Assembly: GCA_964371945.1 (NCBI GenBank)
Contig: CAYJPA010000062.1
Span: forward strand, 1 to 36,246
Source: CAYJPA01 sp964371945
Lineage (GTDB): Bacteria; Chloroflexota; Chloroflexia; Thermomicrobiales; UBA6265
Direction of reading: 5' to 3'
Length of the DNA stretch: 36,246 bases
This document shows positions 14,983 through 22,607 of the stretch, piece by piece. The first letter of the stretch is position 1. Every line of letters begins with the position of its first letter. The translations under genes were made by a program, and so were the position numbers. A model generated the notes under the pieces. That model made no database searches and was not told where the DNA came from. It saw only the letters and a program-made list of their open reading frames with translations.

Positions 14983-16899
14983 TTGGCAACCACAAAAGTA
15001 CAGGCGCCGAAGTACGACGCCAGCTCAATTCAGGTGCTCGAGGGCCTCGAGGCGGTTCGCCGCCGACCGGGAATGTATATCGGGAGCACCGACCAGCGAG
15101 GGCTTCACCATCTCGTGCGCGAAGTCGTCGACAACTCCGTGGACGAAGCTCTTGGCGGATATTGCGACACCATCGTCGCCCGGATTCGAGCTGACGGGCT
15201 CGTGACCGTCACGGACAATGGCCGCGGCATTCCGGTCGACAAGCATCCCAAAATGAACAAGTCGGCCCTAGAAGTCATCATGACTGTGCTGCACGCCGGC
15301 GGGAAGTTCGGTGGCGGCGGCTACAAAGTTTCCGGCGGTCTCCATGGCGTTGGTGCATCGGTTGTGAACGCGCTTTCCGAGTACTGCTGGGTCGAAGTAT
15401 GCCGCGACGGGAAACGCTTTCGACAGGACTACAAACGGGGAATTCCGGACAGCCCGGTCAAGCAGATCGGTATGTGCAACGCCTCCGAACATGGTACGAC
15501 GACTGCATTCATGGCAGATACCGACGTCTTCATCGCGGGACTCGACTACAGTTTCGAGGCGCTTGCACAGTGGTTCCGCGAAACCGCGTACCTAACCAAA
15601 GGACTCAAGCTGACGCTCATCGACGAGCGATCAGACAAGGAAGTGACCTTCTATTTCGAGGGCGGTATCGTTTCATTCGTCCGCCATCTCAATCGCAACC
15701 GCGCTGTTGTTCACGACCGCCCGTTCTATGTCTTGAGAGACACTCCGGCCTGCTTGGTCGAAGTTGCGCTGCAGTACAACGACAGTTATGGCGAGTCGAC
15801 CCACACTTTCGCCAACAACATCAATACGATCGACGGCGGCACTCACCTCTCCGGGTTCAAATCCGCATTGACGCGCACGATCAACGACTACGCGAAGCGG
15901 AACGGCTTCATCAAGGGCGAAGAATCGCTCTCTGGCGAAGACGTCCGTGAAGGTTTGACCGCGATCATCTCGGTCAAACTGCAGGAGCCCCAGTTCGAGG
16001 GCCAGACAAAGGGCAAGCTCGGAAACGCCGAGGTCGCCGGCGCCGTCCAGACGGTGGTCAATGAATCCCTCGGCGCATTCCTGGAAGAGCAGCCCCAGAC
16101 CGCGCGCAAGATCATTGACAAGTGTTTGACCGCCGCCAGGGCACGGGAGGCGGCTCGCAAGGCACGCGAGCTCGTGCAGCGCAAGGGTGGGTTGGACAGC
16201 TTCAGCCTTCCTGGAAAGCTCGCCGACTGCACGGAACGTGACCCGAGTAAAGCGGAGCTCTACATCGTCGAGGGTGACTCGGCCGGAGGTTCAGCCAAGC
16301 AGGGCCGGGATCGCCGCTTCCAGGCAATTCTGCCGCTCAGAGGCAAAATCCTGAACGTCGAAAAGGCGCGACTCGACAAGATCCTGCAGAACAACGAAAT
16401 TCGGACGCTTATCACCGCGCTCGGCACGTCGGTCGGCGATCAGTTCGACGCCAGCAAACTTCGATATCACCGCGTGATCATCATGACCGACGCCGATGTT
16501 GACGGTGCTCACATTCGAACACTCTTGCTGACCTTCTTCTACCGGCATCTCGAGCAGATCATTCTCGACGGACACCTCTATATCGCTCAGCCGCCGCTCT
16601 ACCGGATCAAGTCAGGGAAAGAAGAGCAGTGGGCATTCACCGAGGAGCAGCGCGAAGTCGCGGTCAAGAAGCTCGGCGAAAGGGCCGAGGTTCAGCGCTA
16701 CAAGGGTTTAGGCGAAATGAATCCTGACCAGCTCTGGTTCACAACGATGGATCCGACAGTCCGGACACTGATGCGGGTCAACATCGATGACGGCGTCGCA
16801 GCCGACGAAACGTTCGACATGCTGATGGGCGCAGCAGTTCCACCACGCAAGAAATTCATTCAAACACACGCACGCGAGGTCCAAAACTTGGACGTCTAG
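14983..16899 (+). CDS. gyrB: DNA gyrase subunit B
   Basis: GyrB is the ATPase subunit of gyrase, which introduces negative supercoils. The 638 residues show the GHKL ATPase domain (EAVRRRPGMYIGSTDQRGLH, DNGRGIPVDKHPK, and GLHGVGASVVNALS) and a transducer domain. The TOPRIM domain has EGDSAGGS at residues 430-437, PLRGKILNVEKA, and the metal-binding TDADVDGAHIRTLLLTFF. It ends with the usual RYKGLGEMNPDQLW. The start is TTG 14983 with AAAGGAG eight bases upstream. No gyrA is in the window. ParE is possible in principle, but the QGRDRRFQAILPLRGKILNV-type TOPRIM region and length fit GyrB of single-copy genomes. Confidence 0.95.
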   Translation: MATTKVQAPKYDASSIQVLEGLEAVRRRPGMYIGSTDQRGLHHLVREVVDNSVDEALGGYCDTIVARIRADGLVTVTDNGRGIPVDKHPKMNKSALEVIMTVLHAGGKFGGGGYKVSGGLHGVGASVVNALSEYCWVEVCRDGKRFRQDYKRGIPDSPVKQIGMCNASEHGTTTAFMADTDVFIAGLDYSFEALAQWFRETAYLTKGLKLTLIDERSDKEVTFYFEGGIVSFVRHLNRNRAVVHDRPFYVLRDTPACLVEVALQYNDSYGESTHTFANNINTIDGGTHLSGFKSALTRTINDYAKRNGFIKGEESLSGEDVREGLTAIISVKLQEPQFEGQTKGKLGNAEVAGAVQTVVNESLGAFLEEQPQTARKIIDKCLTAARAREAARKARELVQRKGGLDSFSLPGKLADCTERDPSKAELYIVEGDSAGGSAKQGRDRRFQAILPLRGKILNVEKARLDKILQNNEIRTLITALGTSVGDQFDASKLRYHRVIIMTDADVDGAHIRTLLLTFFYRHLEQIILDGHLYIAQPPLYRIKSGKEEQWAFTEEQREVAVKKLGERAEVQRYKGLGEMNPDQLWFTTMDPTVRTLMRVNIDDGVAADETFDMLMGAAVPPRKKFIQTHAREVQNLDV

Positions 16900-16923
16900 T
16901 TTTACGGGCCGGTACTGGAAGCG

Positions 16924-16949
16924 GGAATCGCGGTCAAGGCCGCGATTCC
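16924..16949 (+). terminator. intrinsic-type terminator after gyrB
   Basis: GGAATCGCGG (16924-16933) and CCGCGATTCC (16940-16949) form a perfect 10-bp stem with a six-base loop, 25 bases after the gyrB stop. TGCTTGT follows, so the T-run is short. Confidence 0.65.
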
Positions 16950-17031
16950 TGCTTGTCAGTAGAACGCCCGTGGCTGTTCAATCCCCAAAGAACCGCGGCG
17001 CAATCAGCGCATGTGGAGAGGAAGTCTCGCG

Positions 17032-18027
17032 ATGAACATCGCCGTCGATGCTATGGGCGGTGATCACGGTCCAGCAGTCGTTGTCGATGGCGCCGTGGCA
17101 TCGGCGCGAGCGTTTGGCATGGACCTCACACTCGTCGGCCGCACAGCCGAAATCGAAAAAGCGCTTTCCAAACTCGATCGCAACGGTCTGACGGTCAACA
17201 TCATCGACGCACAAGAGACGATCGAAATGGACGAGGCGCCGGCACTGGCCGTGCGCAGAAAGCCCAACTCCAGCATGTCCAGAGCGCTTCTGGAGGTCAA
17301 AGAAGGGCGAGCCGGCGCGATGGTCTCCGCGGGGAATAGCGGAGCGGTGATGGCCGCATCCCTCGCGATCCTCGGCCGGATAAAGGGAGTCGAGCGGCCC
17401 GCGCTCACTGTCGTCCTGCCGACACTGCGTGGCAATACGATCCTAGTCGATCTCGGCGCAGTGACCGATCCCAAACCAATTCACCTCGTACAGTTCGCCC
17501 ATATGGCCAAGGTCTTCGCGGAGGCCAACTTCGGCAAGACGAATCCGACCATCGCGCTGCTATCGAACGGCGAAGAGCCCTCGAAAGGCAATCAATTGGT
17601 CCAGGAGGTCTTTCCGCTGCTGCAGGCCGAGCCTGCACTCAACTTTGTTGGCAACGCCGAAGGCAAGGAGCTACTACGCGGAACGATCGACATCATCGTG
17701 ACCGATGGCTTCACGGGCAACATTGCGCTCAAGTCGATGGAGGGGACCGTCTCCGCCTTGACCGAGATCATTCGCGAAGAGATGACGAAAACCAAGCGGC
17801 GAAAACTGGCCGCGCTCTTTCTCAAGCCCGCGTTTCGGGCGATCAGGGGGAGATTGGATTACGCCGAAACCGGTGGAGCACCGCTATTAGGCATCAACGG
17901 CGTTGTCGTGATCGCCCACGGCCGGTCGGATGCGCGCGCTGTCATGAACGCTGTCCACGCCGGGCAGATCGCAGCGGAACAAGACCTTCCACGCAAGATT
18001 CGCGAAGATCTAGCCATCGTTAACTGA
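17032..18027 (+). CDS. plsX: phosphate acyltransferase PlsX
   Basis: PlsX makes acyl phosphate from acyl-ACP, the acyl donor for PlsY in phospholipid synthesis. The 331-residue protein begins MNIAVDAMGGDHGP, the family hallmark. It continues with MVSAGNSGAVMA, GAVTDPKPIHLVQFAHM, and VTDGFTGNIALKSMEG. The C-terminal GAPLLGINGVVVIAHGRSDA is typical. GAGAGGAAG precedes ATG 17032; an upstream ATG at 17011 in the same frame would put that site inside the gene. Usually plsX sits with rpmF or fab genes. Here it stands alone between gyrB and a convergent HU gene. Confidence 0.95.
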   Translation: MNIAVDAMGGDHGPAVVVDGAVASARAFGMDLTLVGRTAEIEKALSKLDRNGLTVNIIDAQETIEMDEAPALAVRRKPNSSMSRALLEVKEGRAGAMVSAGNSGAVMAASLAILGRIKGVERPALTVVLPTLRGNTILVDLGAVTDPKPIHLVQFAHMAKVFAEANFGKTNPTIALLSNGEEPSKGNQLVQEVFPLLQAEPALNFVGNAEGKELLRGTIDIIVTDGFTGNIALKSMEGTVSALTEIIREEMTKTKRRKLAALFLKPAFRAIRGRLDYAETGGAPLLGINGVVVIAHGRSDARAVMNAVHAGQIAAEQDLPRKIREDLAIVN

Positions 18028-18029
18028 AT

Positions 18030-18061
18030 CGCGCCTGCCAGGAGACAACCCGGCAAGCGCG
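18030..18061. terminator. hairpin between convergent plsX and the HU gene
   Basis: CGCGC and GCGCG (18030-18034, 18057-18061) with an inner TGCC/GGCA stem and one mismatch form a stem-loop three bases after the plsX stop. The HU stop is 27 bases away on the other strand. There is no T-run, so termination by this hairpin is uncertain. Confidence 0.35.
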
Positions 18062-18087
18062 CGGTCACGTAGTCTGGAAAGCATGTT

Positions 18088-18369
18088 CTATTCGTCGTCG
18101 CCAACGGCTCGCTTCAGCGCGGCTCCCGGCCGGAAGGCCGGACTCTTCCCCGGTCCAATCTTCATCGGTTGCCCGGTCTGTGGATTGCGGCCCTCTCGCG
18201 ATGGCCGTTCCACGACGCGAAATGTGCCAAATCCGCTAATCGCTACCTCGTCTCCATCCGCGAGCGCCTGCTGGATCGTGTCGAACACGGAGTTCACGAT
18301 GGGTCCAATCTGGCTCTCTGGCTTGGAGGTTTCTCTCGCGACCGCGCGAATGAGATCCTGCTTGCGCAT
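18088..18369 (-). CDS. HU-family DNA-binding protein
   Basis: HU-type proteins bend and compact DNA as dimers. The 93-residue product starts MRKQDLIRAVARETSKPESQ. It contains ISGFGTFRVVERPSREGRNP (about 44-63), the conserved beta-arm with RNPQTGQPMKIGPGKSPAFRPG, and a short C-terminal helix. I chose ATG 18369 because GGGAGG(AG) lies just upstream and HU proteins begin here. A longer frame to 18441 adds 24 arginine-rich residues and would need leaderless initiation. It cannot be told from sequence alone whether this is HU or an IHF-like member; HU is more likely in this group. Confidence 0.92.
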   Translation of the reverse strand: MRKQDLIRAVARETSKPESQIGPIVNSVFDTIQQALADGDEVAISGFGTFRVVERPSREGRNPQTGQPMKIGPGKSPAFRPGAALKRAVGDDE

Positions 18370-18450
18370 GCTCCTCCCTCTCGCGTTCACCCGGGGTCTC
18401 ACGACCCTCCGGGCCGAAGGAAATCGGTTCCCCCTCGGCATTGCCGCGAC

Positions 18451-18478
18451 AGTCTAGCATCATTCTCCGCTTGAGCAA
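18451..18478 (-). promoter_or_regulatory. promoter for the HU gene
   Basis: On the minus strand TTGCTC (18478-18473) and TAGACT (18456-18451) are 16 bases apart, and TGC before the -10 gives an extended element. The start would be near 18444, leaving a leader of about 75 bases before the HU ATG. Confidence 0.4.
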
Positions 18479-18603
18479 GGAAGATGCTTTCCCGTTCGCT
18501 TCCACGTGTTGGTGGTGACTGGAAAACCGCTCCCAGGTGAATCCGGCAAGCGCTCTGCCAAATGTCGCCCAAGATGAATCAAGATACGCGGCGTAAGTTC
18601 GGC

Positions 18604-19413
18604 TTAGGCATCAGTTGAATGACGCGACGTCTGTTTGCGCCGCCGTGCCGCTTCAAACAAGAGGATTGAACCAGCGACACTGGCATTGAGAGATTCGACG
18701 CCATTCTGTAGAGGAATACGCACCGTTTCGGTTGCGAGCGACAAACCAACCTCGGTCGGTCCTTCAGCTTCAGAGCCGACGATAAGTGCCACCGGCCCAC
18801 GCCACTCGACATCGGTGTAAACAGCTTCGGCCCGCGATTCGGCAAGCACAAACCGTGTGCATCGCGCTCGCAACAACCCAAGTGAACGACTATCGAGCTC
18901 AGTAACCGGCAGCCGAAACTGAGCGCCCATGCCTGCGCGGATTGACTTGCCGTTGAACGGATCGACCGTTCCATTGGTCACGAGCGCGATCGCGACTCCG
19001 GCTCCCGCGGCACTTCTCAACAGGGTTCCAAGATTGCCGGGGTCCCTCATCCCATCGATCACAAGCACCAATGGCGAAGGCTCATCGGGAAAGACAACGT
19101 CCGGCCGCTCAAACACAGCCAGAACTGGTTGCGGCGTCATGGTCTCCGAGAGCGAGTCGAAGAGCGCCGGTGCGACCACGCGCACCGCGACCGGGCCTAT
19201 GCCGGCTGGAGGACTCCACGCGGAGTGATCTCGCACCAATACGACCCTGGCGTTTCCGCCAGCGAGCAATGCGTCCTCAACCGCACGAATCCCTTCAACA
19301 ACAAACGCTCGCTCCGCTTCACGCACTTTGCGCAACCGGAGCGAGCGTATGAGCTTAAGCGTTCGATTATCGCTGCTGCGAATGACCTCGTCGTCGCGAT
19401 CGGCCACTGGCAA
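18604..19413 (-). CDS. TrmH/SpoU-family RNA 2'-O-methyltransferase
   Basis: This SPOUT-class enzyme moves a methyl group from S-adenosylmethionine to a ribose 2'-OH of rRNA or tRNA. The 269 residues have an N-terminal substrate-binding domain (NRTLKLIRSLRLRKVREAER, FVVEGIRAVEDAL). The trefoil-knot domain has motif 1 DGMRDPGNLGTLLRSAAGAG, motif 2 LIVGSEAEGP, and motif 3 IPLQNGVESLNASVAGSILL. The frame opens at TTG 19413, 14 bases after the rplT stop; GTG two codons later is an alternative. It ends the infC-rpmI-rplT cluster, where a TrmH-type gene is common. The target nucleotide cannot be inferred. Confidence 0.9.
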   Translation of the reverse strand: MPVADRDDEVIRSSDNRTLKLIRSLRLRKVREAERAFVVEGIRAVEDALLAGGNARVVLVRDHSAWSPPAGIGPVAVRVVAPALFDSLSETMTPQPVLAVFERPDVVFPDEPSPLVLVIDGMRDPGNLGTLLRSAAGAGVAIALVTNGTVDPFNGKSIRAGMGAQFRLPVTELDSRSLGLLRARCTRFVLAESRAEAVYTDVEWRGPVALIVGSEAEGPTEVGLSLATETVRIPLQNGVESLNASVAGSILLFEAARRRKQTSRHSTDA

Positions 19414-19427
19414 AGCCGCTCGAACCG

Positions 19428-19790
19428 CTAAGCGGTCTGAGCGTGCTGCTTCGCGACGTCGGCGATCGCGGAGAACGCAGCCGCGTCACGAACCGCCAGG
19501 TCAGCGAGCATTTTGCGATCGACCACCACGCCGGCCGCCTTGAGGCCTTGGATAAACCGGCTGTAGGCAATGCCATTGATGCGGGCGGCCGCGTTGATGC
19601 GGATGATCCAGAGTCGTCGCATGTCACGCTTACGGACACGGCGGTCACGATAAGCGTACTGCAAGGCATGCATCATCGATTCATGCGCACGCTTGTACAA
19701 GCGATTATTGGTTGAGTAGTGCCCCTTTACCTGGGCCAAGACTTTGCGGTGCCGGCGGTGTGCCGCAACACCTCGCTTAACACGAGCCAT
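19428..19790 (-). CDS. rplT: 50S ribosomal protein L20
   Basis: L20 binds 23S rRNA early in 50S assembly. The 120-residue product begins MARVKRGVAAHRRHRKVLAQ and holds the basic helical N-terminus with GHYSTNNRLYKRAHESMMHALQ-type residues, then DRRVRKRDMRRLWIIRINAA and a C-terminal domain. The ATG at 19790 has AGGAG about a dozen bases upstream. It follows rpmI by 68 bases on the same strand. In many bacteria L20 represses infC-rpmI-rplT through the mRNA leader; I did not find a clear copy of such a site here. Confidence 0.97.
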   Translation of the reverse strand: MARVKRGVAAHRRHRKVLAQVKGHYSTNNRLYKRAHESMMHALQYAYRDRRVRKRDMRRLWIIRINAAARINGIAYSRFIQGLKAAGVVVDRKMLADLAVRDAAAFSAIADVAKQHAQTA

Positions 19791-19858
19791 GGGTCGCCTG
19801 TATCTCCTACGCCTAACGATTCGCCGCGACCGTCAATCGATCACCGCGGGGATATGCG

Positions 19859-20065
19859 CTAGCTACCGTATGGCAGCATGGTTCGAACTTTTTTCTCGTT
19901 CGTCTCGTGAACGAGCTCCATTCTGTCAAACATCCGCTTCACGCGCGGGGCCTTGCGGCGACGGAAGTGGCTCTTCATGCCCTTGGCTCGCATCAGCTTA
20001 CCGGTGGCGGTCACCTTAAAGCGTCGCTTGGCTCCCTTGTGCGTCTTCAACTTTTGCTTCGTCAC
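19859..20065 (-). CDS. rpmI: 50S ribosomal protein L35
   Basis: L35 is a small basic protein of the large subunit. The 68 residues begin MTKQKLKTHKGAKRRFKVTA and carry the conserved GKLMRAKGMKSHF core. It begins at GTG 20065, with GGAGG about eleven bases upstream. The start lies 50 bases inside the end of infC, in a different frame, so ribosomes finishing infC would pass over it. This supports translational coupling. Confidence 0.96.
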   Translation of the reverse strand: MTKQKLKTHKGAKRRFKVTATGKLMRAKGMKSHFRRRKAPRVKRMFDRMELVHETNEKKVRTMLPYGS

Positions 20066-20618
20066 GGCGGTGAGCGCCCTCCTTCTCGTTCGTGTTCGGC
20101 TTTTGTTTCAGCGGATTCATGAACATGATCATCGCGCGGCCCTCGAGTCGAGGCATCGACTCTATCGTCCCGTGCGGTCGCAGCATATCCGCGAGCTGAT
20201 CCAGCAATCCCTTGCCGATATCCGGATGTGCCATCTCCCGTCCCCGGAAGAGGACCGTCAACTTCACCTTGTCACCGGCGTCGAGGAATTTCGCTGCTTG
20301 CCGGCCTTTGGTCTCGAGATCGTGATCGTCGATCTTCGGCCGGATGCGAACTTCCTTCAGTTCGATGACGTGCTGGTTGCGACGCGACTCTCGCTCCTTG
20401 CGGCTCTGCTCATACCGGAACTTGCCGTAGTCCATGAGCCGGCAAACCGGCGGAACCGCATTCGGTGCGACCTCGACAAGATCCAACCCGCGTTCGCGAG
20501 CCATTTCCAGGGCGTCCCGAGTCGCGATAATTCCTACTTGCTCGCCGGCGTCGTCAATCAGTCGTACTTCGCGTATGCGAATTCGCTCATTAACGCGCGT
20601 CTGCACTGGTCTGGTTAT
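20016..20618 (-). CDS. infC: translation initiation factor IF-3
   Basis: IF3 binds the 30S subunit, prevents premature 50S joining and rejects non-canonical starts. The core shows the N domain (RIREVRLIDDAGEQVGII, LMDYGKFRYEQSRKERESRR) and C domain (ELKEVRIRPKIDDHD, RGREMAHPDIGKGLLDQL). After NPLKQKP there is a polar tail of about 30 residues that overlaps rpmI by 50 bases. I place the start at ATA 20618 (200 residues) because GGGAGG lies exactly six bases upstream. The nearest usual codon, GTG 20606, is in frame but 18 bases from that site. E. coli infC starts at AUU and is autoregulated through it. If GTG is used instead, the protein has 196 residues. Confidence 0.93.
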   Translation of the reverse strand: MTRPVQTRVNERIRIREVRLIDDAGEQVGIIATRDALEMARERGLDLVEVAPNAVPPVCRLMDYGKFRYEQSRKERESRRNQHVIELKEVRIRPKIDDHDLETKGRQAAKFLDAGDKVKLTVLFRGREMAHPDIGKGLLDQLADMLRPHGTIESMPRLEGRAMIMFMNPLKQKPNTNEKEGAHRRDEAKVEDAQGSQATL

Positions 20619-20714
20619 AGCTCGCCTCCCTAAACTCTATTCATTTTTCAGCTTCTTAAACGCAACAACGCCGCGGCGAATAGCCTGCGTGCGTCGAAGC
20701 AGCTAAGCCGAACA

Positions 20715-20743
20715 ACTTTAGCATGATGCACGTACCCGGTCAA
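20715..20743 (-). promoter_or_regulatory. promoter for infC-rpmI-rplT
   Basis: TTGACC (20743-20738) and TAAAGT (20720-20715) lie 17 bases apart on the minus strand, with TGC before the -10. The -35 overlaps the ribF stop codon. Transcription would start near 20708, giving a leader of about 90 bases that includes a four-codon frame (MNRV) ending at the ribosome binding site. Confidence 0.6.
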
Positions 20744-21702
20744 ACCAAATGATACTTCGCGCCGCCAAGACCGAGAAATGCTCTGGTCGCCGCCTCATCA
20801 GACCTCAGTTGCTCGATCAGCGCGTCGAGTCCGGAAAAAACCTCATCTCCACGCAGCCGGTGAAGAAAGTCGACCCGAATCACCCGACCATAAAGATCGT
20901 CACTAAAATCGAGCAGATGCGTTTCGACGAGACGCTCTCCGCTGTTGACCGTAGGCCGAGTGCCGACATAGGTCATGGACGGGCGCCTGACTGTCTCGCC
21001 GGGAAGCATCGCCAGAGAAACATAGATCCCGTCCGCCAGCAGAACGAGGTCGCTCGGCGGAACGACGTTCGCGGTCGGGTATCCGATCGTGCGTCCCAGA
21101 TGTGCGCCGTGAATAACCTCGCCGCTGACCCGGAACAGCCTGCCAAGATACAGCTCGGCCCGCGATACATCACCTTCGATGATCGCCTTACGAACGGCGC
21201 TACTGCTGACGACATGGCCATCGAGGGTCAACCGCTGCACCGCGGTAACCGCAAACCCAAGTTCGTGACCGATCTCCTTCAACCGGTCGACGTTCCCGGT
21301 CCGGTTCTTGCCAAGCGCAAACGCCTCGCCGACCCAGAGCTCCTGAAGACCGGTCAAATCCTGAACGTGCTCCATGAACGCTTCCGGCGACTGCTGCGAA
21401 AGCTCCTTGTCAAATCGAAAGGTGACGATCTCATCAAGCGGCTGGACGTCCAGGAGGCGCATCTTCTCTTCGACCGAAGTCACTCGCCCGGGAAACAGGT
21501 CCGGCCGGAGCACCGCGGCCGGCGCCGGCTCGAACGTGATCGCCATCGACGCGATCCGAAGCTCGAGCGCACGCCGCGAGGCCGCCGCGAAGAGCGCTTG
21601 ATGGCCTCGATGCACACCGTCAAACGTGCCGATGGTCACCACGCGGGGCCGTTTCACGACCTCGCTAGCTGAAAAGTGGTGTGGAATCGGTCGATCGGTC
21701 AT
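20740..21702 (-). CDS. ribF: bifunctional riboflavin kinase / FAD synthetase
   Basis: RibF phosphorylates riboflavin to FMN and adenylates it to FAD. The 320 residues contain the N-terminal nucleotidyltransferase with TIGTFDGVHRGHQALF (HxGH-type motif, about 22-37), a linker with VSSSAVRKAIIEGDVSRAE, and the C-terminal kinase with GRTIGYPTANV and a conserved NSGERLVETHLLDF. ATGA overlap with truB upstream (21699-21702) shows coupling. It is the last gene before the infC promoter; the pairing truB-ribF is usual in Firmicutes and Chloroflexota. Confidence 0.95.
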   Translation of the reverse strand: MTDRPIPHHFSASEVVKRPRVVTIGTFDGVHRGHQALFAAASRRALELRIASMAITFEPAPAAVLRPDLFPGRVTSVEEKMRLLDVQPLDEIVTFRFDKELSQQSPEAFMEHVQDLTGLQELWVGEAFALGKNRTGNVDRLKEIGHELGFAVTAVQRLTLDGHVVSSSAVRKAIIEGDVSRAELYLGRLFRVSGEVIHGAHLGRTIGYPTANVVPPSDLVLLADGIYVSLAMLPGETVRRPSMTYVGTRPTVNSGERLVETHLLDFSDDLYGRVIRVDFLHRLRGDEVFSGLDALIEQLRSDEAATRAFLGLGGAKYHLV

Positions 21703-22607
21703 GCGGCGTCGCTTACCACCTTATGTGGCCGCCAACACATAGCTTCCGCGTCTCCTTGCGCAATTCCAAGCCAATCACCACGTTCATCATAAGCCCGAAC
21801 CCAATCGCACGGCTGCGTCGTCGCGACGAGCTCTCGACCGCAATTCCAGTCAACGGCTGCGAGTGTGTCAATGAGGATTGCGTCCAGCGATTCGGCGCCG
21901 GCGTCAGGATGGACCGCGATCGTCATCCACTCGGTTGCAACGTCGAGGTCTTCAAGCTCCGGAAACGTCCACGCATCGAAGAGCGTGAAGGGTCCACTAC
22001 GTAACCGGATCAAATTGGAAAGATGGGCACCGCATCCAAGCGATATTCCAAGATCGTGGGCGATCGATCTCACGTAGGTGCCTTTAGAGCAGTCGATGCA
22101 AATGGTCGCGACCGGAGAAGTCCAGTCAACCAGCAAGATCTCGTGCAGCACAATGTCCCGCGGTTCACGCTCAATCTCTTCACCGCGTCGGGCCAGCTCG
22201 TAGAGTCGTTTGCCCCCGATCTTGATCGCGGAATGCATCGGCGGAACTTGGTGCTGGGGTCCCTCGAGCGATCTCAGCGCTGTCTCAACTCGATCGCGCG
22301 TCAGATCGCCGATTGGCGCCACACTCAGGACGACCCCGTCAGCATCATAAGAGTCAGTGGAAACGCCAAAGGTGATCTCTGCCAGGTACGTCTTGGAGCT
22401 CTCGGAGAGGAATTCGAGGGAGCGTGTCGCGGTCCCAACGGCCACCGGCAGTACTCCGGTGGCGGCCGGATCAAGGGTTCCGGCGTGGCCGACTTTGCGC
22501 TCTCCGGTCAAGCGCCTGACTCTGCCGACGACGTCATGGCTGGTCCAACCCGCGGGCTTATCGATCACGAGATAGCCGTGAAGTCGATTCGGACCGGAGC
22601 GTTTCAT
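21699..22607 (-). CDS. truB: tRNA pseudouridine(55) synthase
   Basis: TruB converts U55 of tRNA to pseudouridine. The 302-residue protein has GYLVIDKPAGWTSHDVV (about 11-27), the catalytic GHAGTLDPAATGVLP with Asp46, and the C-terminal part of the catalytic fold with CSKGTYVRSIAHDLG. After about residue 230 a further domain follows. It starts at ATG 22607 in a TAATG overlap with nrnA and ends in ATGA with ribF. Confidence 0.95.
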   Translation of the reverse strand: MKRSGPNRLHGYLVIDKPAGWTSHDVVGRVRRLTGERKVGHAGTLDPAATGVLPVAVGTATRSLEFLSESSKTYLAEITFGVSTDSYDADGVVLSVAPIGDLTRDRVETALRSLEGPQHQVPPMHSAIKIGGKRLYELARRGEEIEREPRDIVLHEILLVDWTSPVATICIDCSKGTYVRSIAHDLGISLGCGAHLSNLIRLRSGPFTLFDAWTFPELEDLDVATEWMTIAVHPDAGAESLDAILIDTLAAVDWNCGRELVATTQPCDWVRAYDERGDWLGIAQGDAEAMCWRPHKVVSDAA

